Assembly (NCBI RefSeq): GCF_014736495.1
Contig: NZ_MDUX01000001.1
Coordinates: forward strand, 62,001-126,000
Length of the DNA stretch: 64,000 nt
DNA from: Candidatus Dactylopiibacterium carminicum
GTDB taxonomy: Bacteria; Pseudomonadota; Gammaproteobacteria; Burkholderiales; Rhodocyclaceae
Direction of reading: 5' to 3'
In this document: in pieces, positions 37,168 to 47,090 of the stretch
Layout: each line of letters starts with the position of its first letter
Position numbering within the stretch: position 1 is the first letter of the stretch
Program-made: the position numbers and the translations under genes
The notes under the pieces: generated by a model
Databases searched by the model: none
The model's input: only the letters and a program-made list of their open reading frames with translations
Told to the model about the DNA's origin: nothing

Positions 37168-39039
37168 ATGAATCTGTACAAAACCCTGCTGGTATTCGTA
37201 TTCGACCTCCTGGCCGCTGCGCTCGCCTGGTGTGGCGGTTTCTGGCTGCGCTTCAACTTTGAATGGCCGGCAGGGTTTGCACCGACCATCTGGCTGGGGC
37301 TGGCGTTGCTGCTACCTGCACATGCGTTCATCTGCTATGTCGCCGGGCTGTATCGCGGGTTGTGGATATTCGCCAGTCTCCCTGATCTCAAGCGGGTATT
37401 GAAGGCCGTCGCTGGGGCGCTGATTGTGCTGGTGGCCTTCAGCCTTATCTATCAGCCGCAGCCTGTTGTGCCGCGCTCCCTGCTGGTGCTCTATCCGATG
37501 CTGCTGTTGCTCGCCATGGCGGGAGGGCGTGTGGCGTACCGCATGTGGAAAGAGCACCGGATGTTCGGCGCACTTGCCGCGCAGGGAAAACCGGTGATCG
37601 TGGTCGGGGCCGGGAGGGCTGCTGCGATGTTGCTGCGTGATATCGAAAAGAGTCCGGACTGGCGCGTGGTCGCCCTGCTGGATGACAACGTCGGCAAACG
37701 GGGACGCGATCTCAGTGGTGTACGTGTGCATGGTGCCATTGGTGCCTTGCCGGATCTGGCGCGGGAGCTCAAAACGCGCCACGTGATCCTGGCCATTCCT
37801 TCGGCACGTGCCGAATTGCGCCGTCGTCTCGCGGATCTGTGTGGTGAGGCGGGGCTGCAACTGCTGACTGTGCCGGTATTGGAGGACATCCTGTCCGGCA
37901 AACTTTCAGTCAACAGTATCCGAAGGGTTGAGATCGAGGATCTGCTCGGGCGGGAAACCGTGAGCATCGAAACAGGGAACGTCATTAGTCTGCTGTCGGG
38001 CAAGATCGTGCTGGTGACGGGCGCTGGCGGTTCCATCGGTGCGGAGCTCTGCCGGCAGATCGCGCATTTTGCACCGGCGCGTGTGCTGCTCTATGAACTC
38101 AACGAATACGCGCTCTATTCCATCGAACAGTGGTTTGCGCATCATCATCCTGAAATCGAGGTGAGGCCGCTTGCGGGCGATGTGAAGGATGCCGTCCGGC
38201 TTCAGGAAGTTTTTTCCGTTTGGCGGCCACAGGTGGTGTTCCATGCCGCAGCCTACAAGCACGTGCCGCTGATGGAGGTGGACAATGCCTGGCAGGCCGT
38301 GCGCAACAACGTACTCGGCACGCTGAATGTCGCGCGCCATGCGCAGGCCTACGGGGCTGAGCGTTTCGTGCTGATCTCCACCGACAAGGCGGTGAATCCC
38401 ACCAACGTCATGGGAGCGACCAAGCGCCTGGCTGAAATGTTGTGTCAGGCGCTGTATGCCGTGCAGGGGACTACGGTGTTTGCCACCGTGCGTTTCGGCA
38501 ATGTGCTGGGCAGCGCCGGCAGCGTGATCCCGAAGTTCCAGGAGCAGATCGCCCGTGGCGGTCCGGTCACGGTTACCCACCCGGAGATCACGCGCTATTT
38601 CATGTCGATCCCGGAGGCCAGTTTGCTGGTGCTGCAGGCCGGCAGCATGAGCCGGGGGGGCGAGGTTTTCGTGCTCGACATGGGAGACCCGGTGAAGATC
38701 GTCGATCTGGCGCGCAATATGATCCGCCTGTCGGGCTACAGCGAAGGCCAGATCCGTATCGAGTTCTCGGGCTTGCGTCCGGGGGAAAAACTGTACGAAG
38801 AATTGCTGGTGGATGCCGAGCAGACCTTGGCCACGCATCACCCCAAGCTGCGTGTGGCACGGGCACGTCCGGTCGTGGCCGATCTGGTCATGGAGGTCGA
38901 ATCCTGGCTGAGGTCGCCCAGCCAGAGCGATGCACAGGTGCGCGCCGGGCTGCAGCGCTGGGTTGCCGAATATCAACCGGTATCTCATGGCACGGCATCG
39001 CCGGCTGCGTGTGAGGGGCGCAAGCCTGCGGTGCGGTGA
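37168..39039 (+). CDS. Membrane nucleotide-sugar 4,6-dehydratase (CapD/WbpM/PglF family)
   Basis: 623 residues. Four N-terminal transmembrane helices (residues 1-115) precede a CoA-binding-like Rossmann region (VIVVGAGRAAAMLLRDI) and an SDR domain from about 280 with VLVTGAGGSIGAELCRQI. The active site has the family MxxxK form (NVMGATKRLAE) after STDKAVNPTN. It makes UDP- or dTDP-4-keto-6-deoxy sugars for O-antigen, capsule or glycoproteins. No other glycan genes are adjacent, which is unusual. ATG 37168 opens the first helix. Confidence 0.93.
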   Translation: MNLYKTLLVFVFDLLAAALAWCGGFWLRFNFEWPAGFAPTIWLGLALLLPAHAFICYVAGLYRGLWIFASLPDLKRVLKAVAGALIVLVAFSLIYQPQPVVPRSLLVLYPMLLLLAMAGGRVAYRMWKEHRMFGALAAQGKPVIVVGAGRAAAMLLRDIEKSPDWRVVALLDDNVGKRGRDLSGVRVHGAIGALPDLARELKTRHVILAIPSARAELRRRLADLCGEAGLQLLTVPVLEDILSGKLSVNSIRRVEIEDLLGRETVSIETGNVISLLSGKIVLVTGAGGSIGAELCRQIAHFAPARVLLYELNEYALYSIEQWFAHHHPEIEVRPLAGDVKDAVRLQEVFSVWRPQVVFHAAAYKHVPLMEVDNAWQAVRNNVLGTLNVARHAQAYGAERFVLISTDKAVNPTNVMGATKRLAEMLCQALYAVQGTTVFATVRFGNVLGSAGSVIPKFQEQIARGGPVTVTHPEITRYFMSIPEASLLVLQAGSMSRGGEVFVLDMGDPVKIVDLARNMIRLSGYSEGQIRIEFSGLRPGEKLYEELLVDAEQTLATHHPKLRVARARPVVADLVMEVESWLRSPSQSDAQVRAGLQRWVAEYQPVSHGTASPAACEGRKPAVR

Positions 39040-39249
39040 CTATGCCTTACGGAGTGCGATGCTTGCCGTTTGCCTTCCCGTCAGTTTCTGTGGGCGTGAC
39101 CGCGCTCTTGCCCGCAGCTGCCTTGGTGTGGGGAACGGTAGGCGCCACGTGCCTTTCCTGTATTGAGCCTGTGGCGCATCGATGCCTGCATTGATTGTGC
39201 AATACGCAAGCGTTCGTTTCATCTGTTTGATTAGATTGAACTATTTTGA

Positions 39250-39279
39250 TTGGGTGCGTTCGCGGTGATCGGGTACAAT
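39250..39279 (+). promoter_or_regulatory. Candidate promoter for accA
   Basis: TACAAT (39274-39279) lies 29 bases before the GTG start. TTGGGT (39250-39255) gives an 18-base spacer, and the preceding 30 bases are AT-rich, as in an UP element. The rest of the gap 39040-39249 shows no supported gene. Confidence 0.4.
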
Positions 39280-39308
39280 GCTGACCTTTCGTTTTGACCC
39301 GCCGCCTC

Positions 39309-40274
39309 GTGAAGACAACCTTTCTTGACTTCGAACAGCCTATTGCCGATCTGGAAAGCCGGATCGAGGAGCTGCGCTTCGTCCAGGATGATTCCGCCGT
39401 CGATATCTCAGAGGAAATCGCCCGGCTGGAAGTCAAGCGGCAGGCGCTGACCAAGGATATCTACGCCAAGCTCACGCCCTGGCAGATCGCGCAGGTGGCA
39501 CGTCATCCGCAGCGCCCCTATACGTTCGACTACGTCGGGCACATTTTCACCGACTTCCAGGAATTGCACGGTGACCGGGCCTTTGCCGACGATAAGGCGA
39601 TCGTGGGCGGACTGGCTCGTTTCAACGGGCAGAGTTGCATGGTGATCGGCCATCAGAAGGGGCGTGACACCAAGGAAAAGATCCTGCGCAATTTCGGCAT
39701 GCCGCGCCCCGAGGGCTATCGTAAAGCCCTTCGCCTGATGAGACTGGCAGAGAAGTTCGGTATTCCGGTTTTCACCTTCGTGGATACTCCTGGGGCCTAT
39801 CCCGGTATCGATGCGGAAGAGCGCGGTCAGTCCGAAGCCATTGGCCATAATCTTTATGCGATGTCCGAGCTGTGCGTGCCCATCGTCACCACGGTGATCG
39901 GTGAGGGCGGCTCAGGTGGTGCGTTGGCGATTGCCGTGGCCGATCAGGTTCTGATGCTTCAGTTTTCCACTTATTCCGTGATTTCACCCGAAGGTTGCGC
40001 CTCCATCCTCTGGAAAAGTGCAGACAAGGCGCCCGAGGCTGCGGAGATCATGGGCATCACGGCTGCGCGCCTGAAATCCCTGAGTCTGATCGACAAGGTG
40101 GTGAACGAGCCTGTGGGTGGCGCCCATCGCGATCATCGCGCCATGGCGGTCACGCTCAAGCGGGCGCTGCAGGAATCCCTGCGTCAGCTGACCGATCTGT
40201 CTCCGCAGGAGCTGACCGAACGGCGCTTCGCTCGCCTGTTGTCCTACGGCAAGTTCAAGGAACTGGCAGCCTGA
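39309..40274 (+). CDS. accA: Acetyl-CoA carboxylase carboxyltransferase subunit alpha
   Basis: 321 residues. The N-terminal helices ([20 protein letters not shown]) are followed by the carboxyltransferase fold with [20 protein letters not shown] and [19 protein letters not shown]. With AccD it transfers carboxyl from biotin to acetyl-CoA, starting fatty acid synthesis. GTG at 39309 gives [10 protein letters not shown], the usual betaproteobacterial start; a TTG at 39294 adds five residues and is less likely. tilS follows. Confidence 0.97.
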   Translation: MKTTFLDFEQPIADLESRIEELRFVQDDSAVDISEEIARLEVKRQALTKDIYAKLTPWQIAQVARHPQRPYTFDYVGHIFTDFQELHGDRAFADDKAIVGGLARFNGQSCMVIGHQKGRDTKEKILRNFGMPRPEGYRKALRLMRLAEKFGIPVFTFVDTPGAYPGIDAEERGQSEAIGHNLYAMSELCVPIVTTVIGEGGSGGALAIAVADQVLMLQFSTYSVISPEGCASILWKSADKAPEAAEIMGITAARLKSLSLIDKVVNEPVGGAHRDHRAMAVTLKRALQESLRQLTDLSPQELTERRFARLLSYGKFKELAA

Positions 40275-40370
40275 ACGGCGACGTAAGCGTCGCACGGCCA
40301 ATCAGTCGGTCCGATGCGGCCGCGTTTCTTTCCGGGCATCGGCGTTGGGGCATCGCCCTACAATCCGCAC

Positions 40371-41645
40371 ATGCCCGACGTTGATCTGGAAAACCGGCTG
40401 CGGCCCACCTTGCGCGATTGCGCAGGGTTGCGCCTGTGCGTGGCCTATAGCGGCGGCCTGGACTCCTCCGTCCTGTTGCACCTCCTGGCGCGGCTTGCAC
40501 CTGAAGGCGGATACGTTCTGTCTGCCATCCATGTTCATCATGGTTTGAATGCCCGGGCCGATGCCTGGGCGGTGCATTGCGCCCGGGCTTGTGCCGGTCT
40601 GGGCATTCCGCTGCATATCGAACGTGTCGTCGTCGAGCCTGCCGGCAAAGGGGTCGAGGCAGCTGCGCGTGAGGCCAGGCATGCTGCATTTGTCGGGCAG
40701 GATGTCGACTGGATTCTGCTTGCACACCATGCCGACGATCAGGCCGAGACTTTGCTGCACCGTCTGATGCGTGGCACGGGCGTGGCCGGTGCTGGTGCCA
40801 TGCGTGTGCGCGACGCGTCGCGTCGCTTGTGGCGCCCCTTGTTGGAGGTGTCGCGTGCGGAGCTGGAAACCTGGGCCCGTGCGCAGGGCTTGGGCTGGAT
40901 CGAAGACGATAGCAACGAGAATCGGCGGTATACCCGGAACTATCTGCGTCATGCCGTGATGCCCCTGCTGCGGGAGCGTCAGCCGGCCGTGGTCCAGGCG
41001 CTGGGAAGGGCCGCGGCCCATTTCGCGGAGTCGGAGGATCTGCTGCAGGTTCTGGCGCGCCAGGATCTGGCGACCATCGATCCGGGGAGCCCCGATTCGC
41101 GCGCTGTATTGCAGGCGTTGGGGGGGCCACGGATGCGCAACGTGCTGCGCCACTGGCTGGCCGGATGTGGCGCACCAATCCCGTCCGCCAGCCGTTTGGC
41201 GCTGTTGTGCGATGCATTGTCAGGGGATGGCCCGGTCCGCCAGTGTTTCGGGGAATACGCCGTCTGTGCTTATCACCGGCGCCTTTGGCTGGAGCCGGCC
41301 ATCCTGCCTGAACCGATGGCTTGCGCTTGGTCCGGCGAGCATGAATTGCCGTGGGGCGTGGGGCGTTTGCGGTTTGAGTCGGGCGCCCCCGGGGATCATC
41401 TGCAGATCCGGCCCAGACAGGGCGGGGAGGTGATGAGCCTCGGCGCGGGCCGGCCGCGGCGTCCGCTTAAATCCTTGTGCCAGGACGCCGGCTTGCCGGC
41501 CTGGTGGCGGGCGCAATTGCCTTTGCTGTACTGCGGCGAGACCCTGCTGTGGGTTGGCGGGCTGGGATTCTCGGCGGAAGCGTTGGCGAAGGAGTTGAGT
41601 TGGCGGCCGTCCTGGTTGGCGCCGGATGGGCGTTGGTTGGACTGA
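40371..41645 (+). CDS. tilS: tRNA(Ile)-lysidine synthetase
   Basis: 424 residues. PP-loop motif SGGLDSS lies near residue 27, then HVHHGLN, LLAHHADDQAETLLHRLMRG and the IEDDSNENRRYTRNYLRH region. TilS-type C-terminal domains follow (PRRPLKSLCQDAGLPAWWRAQLPL). It modifies the wobble cytidine of the tRNA-Ile that reads AUA. ATG 40371 (MPDVDLENRLRP) is preferred over 40314. It converges with the sensor kinase. Confidence 0.95.
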   Translation: MPDVDLENRLRPTLRDCAGLRLCVAYSGGLDSSVLLHLLARLAPEGGYVLSAIHVHHGLNARADAWAVHCARACAGLGIPLHIERVVVEPAGKGVEAAAREARHAAFVGQDVDWILLAHHADDQAETLLHRLMRGTGVAGAGAMRVRDASRRLWRPLLEVSRAELETWARAQGLGWIEDDSNENRRYTRNYLRHAVMPLLRERQPAVVQALGRAAAHFAESEDLLQVLARQDLATIDPGSPDSRAVLQALGGPRMRNVLRHWLAGCGAPIPSASRLALLCDALSGDGPVRQCFGEYAVCAYHRRLWLEPAILPEPMACAWSGEHELPWGVGRLRFESGAPGDHLQIRPRQGGEVMSLGAGRPRRPLKSLCQDAGLPAWWRAQLPLLYCGETLLWVGGLGFSAEALAKELSWRPSWLAPDGRWLD

Positions 41646-41652
41646 TGCGGTG

Positions 41653-41673
41653 ATGTCCTGTACTTCAGGACAT
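41653..41673. terminator. Possible bidirectional hairpin between tilS and the sensor kinase
   Basis: ATGTCCTG pairs perfectly with CAGGACAT across a 5-base loop in the 39-base gap between the convergent genes. There is no T run on either side, so terminator function is uncertain. Confidence 0.35.
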
Positions 41674-41684
41674 GCCGAAACGCC

Positions 41685-43655
41685 TCAGGCGTCGTCCGCC
41701 TCGCCCAGCGGCAATTGCAGGAAGAAGCTCGTGCCGCCGCCTTCTGCGGGTTCGAACCACAGGCGTCCGTTGTGCTGCTCTGCGATGGAGCGGCAGATCT
41801 TGAGCCCCATGCCCATGCCTTCGGGTTTGGTGGTGAAAAAGGAGTCGAACAGCTGATCGGCAATCTCGGCCGGTACGCCGCCCCCCTGGTCGGCGACCCA
41901 CAGACGCACACCGCCACTGCAGGATTCGCTGCCTACCCGCAGCATGCGTCGTGTGTCGGGTTGGTCGTGCATGGCATCCATGCCGTTGCGCATCAGGTTG
42001 AGCACCAGCTGTTCGATCATCACGCGGTCGCCGTGGATCAGGGGCAGGTCTTCGTTCAACACCAGTTGCAGCTTGATGTGGCGGCGTTGCAGGTCTGGCT
42101 CCAGCAGCCCTGCGGCTTCCCTGATCGCTGCATTGACCTGCATCTGTTCCCGGCGTGACTCGCTGCGGCGTACGAAGCCGTAGATGCGATGGATGATGCG
42201 TCCTGCGCGCTGTGCCTGATAGTTGATCTTGCCGAGGATGTCGGTGAATTGTTTTTCATCGAAGCGACCGGCCTTCAGCGCATTCAGGCAGCCCGCACTG
42301 TAACTGGCGATGGCCGAGAGGGGCTGGTTGAGTTCGTGTGCCAGCGTGGAGGCCATTTCGCCCATGGTGACCAGGCGTGCAGTGGCTTCCAGATGTTGCT
42401 GTTGCTCGCGCGCCAGCACCTCGGTGCGCTTGCGCTCGGTGATGTCCAGCACCGAACCGACCCAGCCGGTATGCACGCCATCTGCATCGATCATGGGGGC
42501 TTCGAAGACCAGGGCGTCGAACAGCTGGCCGTCCTGGCGCCGATAGCGGGTTTCTGCGGTCTTGGTTGGTGCGTCTGCCAGATGCAAGGGTTCGATGGTT
42601 TGCATCGCGGCATCCTGCTCCGGCCAGTACGGCATTGGCGGTTGGTGACCGCGCAGTTGATCCTCCGGCCAACCGACCATGCGGCAGAAGGCGGCATTGA
42701 CGTAAGTGATGCGGCCTTGCAGGTTGCGAGCCCGCAGGCCGACCTGCGTGGAGTTTTCCATGGCGATGCGGAATGCATGTTCGGCGCGTAGCGCCGATTC
42801 CGTTTCCTGCAGACGCAGTACGCGATTGCGCAGCATCCACAGGCTCCAGGCGATCACCAATGAAAGCCCGCCCAGCACCAGGATGACGAGTAATGGCGTT
42901 ACGCGCGTGGTGGCGCGATAGCTGTCTACACGGATGCCCAGGCTGTTCATGTGATCAAAGCGCACACTGAAGCCTGCCTCGGGGCTGATTGATCCCGCGT
43001 CGGTGGTTGCTGCCAGCGCCTTGCCGTCACCATCAATGAAAGAAAGCCGGTAGCGCTCGGCAAACCACCAAGGCACATGTCGGCTGATCACCTTGGGTAG
43101 CGAGAAGATCCCGATCGCATAGCCGTGAAAGTCGTTGGTGCCAAAAACGGGGAGCGCGAGCTCGATGACGCCCATGCCATCCGGCTGGGCATAAGGAGGG
43201 GAATACACCGGCCGGTTCAGCGTGCGGGCGCGCATCACGGTGATGGCGTGTTCGTCGCTCAGGCGGATCGGTGCGGCACTGGCTGGCAGCGTGCTCAGCA
43301 GCAGTCCGTTGGAGTCCAGCCAGAGAATGGCGATAAGGCCGGAGTCTCCCTGTAGCAGTTCACGGATTTTTTCCTGTGCCGCGTCCGAATGAATCTCGCC
43401 GCCGATGCCGAACTGGTTGCCGACGCGCAGGAGTTCGTTCCCCGTGCTTTCGAACTGGAAGCGCAGGTTCTGCTCCATCCACAGCGTGTCGCTGATCAGC
43501 ATGGCGCGGCGTTCGTCACGCTCCTGGGCAAGACCGAACCAGGTGACGAGGCCGACGAAGCTCACCAGCGCGAGAATGGTCAGCAACGGCAGACGCCAGA
43601 ACCAGGGGCCGGTGCGGGGAGGGCGGATGGGCAGCTGCCCGGGGGGAGACGACAT
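41685..43655 (-). CDS. PAS-domain sensor histidine kinase, orphan
   Basis: 656 residues. Helix 1 (WRLPLLTILALVSFVGLVTWFG) and helix 2 (VTPLLVILVLGGLSLVIAWSL) enclose a periplasmic sensor of about 210 residues. A PAS-PAC domain follows (residues about 295-405). The dimerisation box has phospho-acceptor His440 in LAHELNQPLSAI, and the ATPase domain has NLMRNGMDAM, DQGGGVP and GMGMGLKICRSI. It resembles the DctB/FixL-type kinases. No response regulator is within 20 kb either side that can be seen here, so the partner is elsewhere. Confidence 0.93.
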   Translation of the reverse strand: MSSPPGQLPIRPPRTGPWFWRLPLLTILALVSFVGLVTWFGLAQERDERRAMLISDTLWMEQNLRFQFESTGNELLRVGNQFGIGGEIHSDAAQEKIRELLQGDSGLIAILWLDSNGLLLSTLPASAAPIRLSDEHAITVMRARTLNRPVYSPPYAQPDGMGVIELALPVFGTNDFHGYAIGIFSLPKVISRHVPWWFAERYRLSFIDGDGKALAATTDAGSISPEAGFSVRFDHMNSLGIRVDSYRATTRVTPLLVILVLGGLSLVIAWSLWMLRNRVLRLQETESALRAEHAFRIAMENSTQVGLRARNLQGRITYVNAAFCRMVGWPEDQLRGHQPPMPYWPEQDAAMQTIEPLHLADAPTKTAETRYRRQDGQLFDALVFEAPMIDADGVHTGWVGSVLDITERKRTEVLAREQQQHLEATARLVTMGEMASTLAHELNQPLSAIASYSAGCLNALKAGRFDEKQFTDILGKINYQAQRAGRIIHRIYGFVRRSESRREQMQVNAAIREAAGLLEPDLQRRHIKLQLVLNEDLPLIHGDRVMIEQLVLNLMRNGMDAMHDQPDTRRMLRVGSESCSGGVRLWVADQGGGVPAEIADQLFDSFFTTKPEGMGMGLKICRSIAEQHNGRLWFEPAEGGGTSFFLQLPLGEADDA

Positions 43656-43786
43656 GCACTCAATGTTATCGCGACAGGGCCAGCTTGTGCTGGAATCGGC
43701 AACCTGGGGTGAATGTGCTGTTAAAATGAGCGGTTACGTAAAAAACGAAGGCAGTTTGCCGCCCATTTCCGCCCCGAGGAGACCCC

Positions 43787-44212
43787 ATGAGCCTGCAACG
43801 CACCCTGTCCATCATCAAGCCCGATGCGGTTGCGCGTAACTGCATCGGCCGTATCTACCAGCGTTTCGAGGACGCCGGACTGAAAATCGTGGCCGCCCGC
43901 ATGCTGCAACTTTCGTCGCAGGAGGCGGGTCAGTTCTATGCGGTACACCGTGAGCGTCCGTTCTATGGCGAGTTGGTCGAGTTCATGAGTTCCGGCCCGG
44001 TCATGGTGCAGGTGCTCGAAGGCGAGAGTGCCATCCTGCGTCACCGCGAGCTGATGGGGGCCACGGATCCGAAGAAGGCGGCGCCAGGCACCATTCGCGC
44101 TGATTTTGCCGAGTCCGTGCAGATCAATGCCGTCCATGGCTCGGATGGAGAGGATACTGCCGCGCAGGAAATCGCCTTCTTCTTTCCTGGCCTGAGCATC
44201 CACTCGCGCTGA
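43787..44212 (+). CDS. ndk: Nucleoside diphosphate kinase
   Basis: 141 residues, the standard size. [14 protein letters not shown] at the start, the nucleotide-binding [14 protein letters not shown] and the phospho-histidine motif NAVHGSD near residue 117 are all present. It equilibrates NTP and NDP pools. A leader of about 60 bases with TAAAAT at 43722 lies between it and the divergent sensor kinase. rlmN follows after 33 bases. Confidence 0.97.
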   Translation: MSLQRTLSIIKPDAVARNCIGRIYQRFEDAGLKIVAARMLQLSSQEAGQFYAVHRERPFYGELVEFMSSGPVMVQVLEGESAILRHRELMGATDPKKAAPGTIRADFAESVQINAVHGSDGEDTAAQEIAFFFPGLSIHSR

Positions 44213-44245
44213 GAAACACGCCTGACGACCGGAGTTGTATTCCCG

Positions 44246-45343
44246 ATGAGTACCACCAATCTTCTCGATCTTGATGCCGACGCGCTGGTGGCTTGGTTCG
44301 CCGAGCGAGGCGAGAAGCCGTTCCGGGCGCGCCAGGTGCTGCGCTGGATCCATCGCTTCGGGGAGACCGATTTCGATGCCATGACCGACGTGGCCAAAAG
44401 CCTGCGTGCACTGCTCAGGGACACGGCTTGCGTGCGCCCGCCGGTGCCGGTCAGTGACAAGCTTTCGGCAGATGGCACACGCAAGTGGTTGATGGATGTC
44501 GGCAACGACAATGCCGTGGAAACGGTATTCATCCCGGAAGCCACGCGCGGTACCCTGTGCATTTCCTCGCAGGCAGGTTGTGCGCTCGACTGCGCCTTCT
44601 GCTCCACCGGCAAGCAAGGCTTCAACCGCAACTTGAGCGCGGCCGAGATCATTGGCCAGTTGTGGTTGGCCAATCGTTTGCTCGGCGCTGAACCGAACGG
44701 TGAGCGCATCATCAGCAATGTGGTGATGATGGGCATGGGAGAGCCGCTGACGAACTTCGACAGCGTTGTCTCGGCACTCAAACTGATGCTTGACGACCAC
44801 GCCTATGGCCTGTCGCGGCGCCGGGTGACCGTGTCCACCGCGGGTGTGGTGCCCGGCATCGACCGCTTGCGCGAGGAGTGCCCGGTAGCGCTGGCGGTTT
44901 CGTTGCATGCGCCCAATGATGTGTTGCGCGACAGACTGGTGCCCATCAATCGCAAATATCCGCTCAAGGAACTGCTGGCGGCCTGCCTGCGTTATCTTGA
45001 CCGTGCTCCCCGCGATTTCATCACCTTCGAATACATCATGCTCGCGGGCATCAACGATCAGGACGAACACCTGCGCCAGCTCATCGAGATCGCTCGCCAG
45101 GTTCCGTGCAAGTTCAACCTGATACCTTTCAATCCTTTCCCACAATCCGGGCTGCGTCGTTCCGCAGCTCCGGTGGTCCGCCGTTTCTCGCAACTGCTCA
45201 ATGAGGCCGGTATCGTCACCACCACACGCAAAACGCGCGGTGACGATGTGGACGCTGCCTGCGGCCAGCTGGCCGGACAGGTGATGGACAAAACGCGCCG
45301 CACCCGCAAACCGATCATCCCAGTTCACGAGGTGAATCAATGA
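44246..45343 (+). CDS. rlmN: 23S rRNA (A2503-C2) / tRNA (A37-C2) methyltransferase RlmN
   Basis: 365 residues. The radical SAM cluster motif CALDCAFC near residue 115 is followed by [26 protein letters not shown] and the C-terminal catalytic Cys region ([14 protein letters not shown]). It methylates A2503 of 23S rRNA and A37 of some tRNAs. Start ATG 44246. Its stop overlaps the pilW start (ATGA), opening a long co-oriented operon to der. Confidence 0.97.
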   Translation: MSTTNLLDLDADALVAWFAERGEKPFRARQVLRWIHRFGETDFDAMTDVAKSLRALLRDTACVRPPVPVSDKLSADGTRKWLMDVGNDNAVETVFIPEATRGTLCISSQAGCALDCAFCSTGKQGFNRNLSAAEIIGQLWLANRLLGAEPNGERIISNVVMMGMGEPLTNFDSVVSALKLMLDDHAYGLSRRRVTVSTAGVVPGIDRLREECPVALAVSLHAPNDVLRDRLVPINRKYPLKELLAACLRYLDRAPRDFITFEYIMLAGINDQDEHLRQLIEIARQVPCKFNLIPFNPFPQSGLRRSAAPVVRRFSQLLNEAGIVTTTRKTRGDDVDAACGQLAGQVMDKTRRTRKPIIPVHEVNQ

Positions 45344-46182
45344 GCCGTTCCGTCGCCCCGACCATGTCCGCAATTCTGGCTGGATGCCTGCTGGCGGCCT
45401 GCACTACGGAGCCCGTGCGTTCCGACAGCATGGCTGTGGCAGCTCCTGCCGTCAGCGGTTCGGCGATCCCGGTTTCGCGTCCGATATCCGAGCAGATCCC
45501 GTCGAATCCCACGACACGATCGGCAAAGGCGCATACCGAGCTGGGCATGGCCTATATGCGTAGTGCGCGCAACGGCGTGGCGATGGACGAGGCCAGGATT
45601 GCCATCAAGGCGGATGCTGGGTATGCACCAGCTCATTTGTTGATGGGCATGGTGTACGCCTTGCAGGAACAACCGGAGCTGGGGCGCCCCTACTTCGAAG
45701 AGGCCGTGCGTCTGGCGCCGGGAGACCCGGAGATCAATACTGCTTATGGCTGGTTCCTGTGCTCCCAGGGCAAGGAAGCCGATGGCCTGCGCAGGATCGA
45801 GGCTGCCGCGCGCAACCCGTATTTCACGACGCCGGGCAATGCCTGGATGAGTGCCGGCATGTGTTTGCTGCGCATGCGTGACTACCCGGCTGCGGAAGAC
45901 CGATTCCAGCGCGCGGCACAGTCGGATGCCAAAAACACCGAGGCGTTGATTGCCCTGGCCGAAACTCTCTACATGCAGGACAAGCTGCCGCGTGCGAAGC
46001 ACTGGCTGGATCAGGCCATGAAGCGTGTTGCGCGCCAACCGCCCGGCGTGCTCTGGCTGGCGATCCGCATCGAGCGCAAGCTGGGCAATCAGAGCCTGAT
46101 GCAGGTCTTTGCGAGCCGGTTGCAGCAGGATTATCCGAACTCCAACGAGGCGATGTTGTACCGTGAGGGGAAATTCGAGTGA
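45340..46182 (+). CDS. pilW: Type IV pilus biogenesis/stability lipoprotein PilW (PilF)
   Basis: 280 residues. Lipoprotein signal with lipobox LAAC; then six or so TPR units beginning at residue about 65 ([48 protein letters not shown]). PilW/PilF helps assemble the PilQ secretin. Position between rlmN and rodZ/ispG is the classic pilF context. Start overlaps the rlmN stop; stop overlaps the next GTG. Confidence 0.94.
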   Translation: MSRSVAPTMSAILAGCLLAACTTEPVRSDSMAVAAPAVSGSAIPVSRPISEQIPSNPTTRSAKAHTELGMAYMRSARNGVAMDEARIAIKADAGYAPAHLLMGMVYALQEQPELGRPYFEEAVRLAPGDPEINTAYGWFLCSQGKEADGLRRIEAAARNPYFTTPGNAWMSAGMCLLRMRDYPAAEDRFQRAAQSDAKNTEALIALAETLYMQDKLPRAKHWLDQAMKRVARQPPGVLWLAIRIERKLGNQSLMQVFASRLQQDYPNSNEAMLYREGKFE

Positions 46183-47090
46183 GTGAGCAAGAAACGGAAG
46201 CCAGGACGTCTCCCTGGCAGACTCTGCGTGAGGCGCGCGAGGCGCGCGGATTGAGCCTGCAGGATGTGAGTGCCCATCTGAAGCTGGCTCCGCGCCAGCT
46301 GGAAGCCATTGAGCGAGGAGAGTACGAACGCCTGCCTGGCTTGGCCTTCGCGCGGGGCTTCGTGCGCAATTACGCCCGTTTTCTCGGTGTTGACGCCGCG
46401 GCCTGTCTGAAGATCATGGATGGTGCCGAAAAGCCTGCGCCGGCCGAGGTCGCTTCGCAGATGACCACTCCCAGTCTGGGGCGTATGCCCACGCCTGGAG
46501 ACTCACGCTATTCCGCGTTGCCGGCGGCGCTGGTGGTTCTGGCGATTCTGGTCGTACTTGGCGCGGGCTGGTATTTCCGCTGGTTCGAAGCGCGTGACAC
46601 ATTCGAAGCACTGGGTAGCGAGAGTGCCGTGGTGATGAGCGAAGCTGCATTGGTACTGCCGAAGGCCGAAGACCCCACGCCTGGGAGCATCTCCGAGCCT
46701 TTGCTGCAGGCCCCGGCTGCCTCTGCGCCCGAAGCCTCTGCCGTGGCTGTTTCCAGTGTGTCCAGTAGTCATCCGGCGCCGGCTGCCGCGCCCGTGGTTT
46801 CCGCGCCTGCGCCTGCGCTGGTCTCCGCTTCTGTCCCAACCCTCAGCGCCGCCGCGCCGCGACTGGTGTTTACGTTTTCCGGTGAGTCTTGGGTAGAGGT
46901 TCGCGACGCGGAGGGGCGTTTGTTGTATTCGCGCCTGAATCAGCCAGGGTCCGTGCAGGAGGTGCAAGGCACGCCGCCTTTCGATCTGGTGATCGGCAAT
47001 GCACCGCGGGTCAAGCTCGTCTGGCGCGACAAGCCCGTGGATCTTGTATCCGCCACACGTGGCGAGGTTGCCCGCCTGAAACTTCAGTAA
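46179..47090 (+). CDS. rodZ: RodZ-like protein: HTH, one membrane helix, DUF4115
   Basis: 303 residues. An XRE-type helix-turn-helix (residues 12-75, [25 protein letters not shown] pattern, ending [13 protein letters not shown]), one transmembrane segment near 112-130 ([20 protein letters not shown]), a Pro/Ala/Ser linker, and a C-terminal DUF4115 domain ([20 protein letters not shown]). RodZ links MreB to the envelope in other bacteria. GTG start at 46179 overlaps the pilW stop; its TAA overlaps the ispG ATG. Confidence 0.9.
   Translation: MSEQETEARTSPWQTLREAREARGLSLQDVSAHLKLAPRQLEAIERGEYERLPGLAFARGFVRNYARFLGVDAAACLKIMDGAEKPAPAEVASQMTTPSLGRMPTPGDSRYSALPAALVVLAILVVLGAGWYFRWFEARDTFEALGSESAVVMSEAALVLPKAEDPTPGSISEPLLQAPAASAPEASAVAVSSVSSSHPAPAAAPVVSAPAPALVSASVPTLSAAAPRLVFTFSGESWVEVRDAEGRLLYSRLNQPGSVQEVQGTPPFDLVIGNAPRVKLVWRDKPVDLVSATRGEVARLKLQ

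Noticed and set aside
39042..39191. Small plus-strand frame of 49 codons after the WbpM-type gene
   Set aside because: No ribosome binding site, no recognisable sequence, and Cys/Val-rich translation typical of random GC-rich DNA.
40359..40364. TACAAT just 6 bases before the tilS ATG as a leaderless promoter
   Set aside because: No matching -35 at a proper distance; likely coincidence, and tilS can be read from accA.
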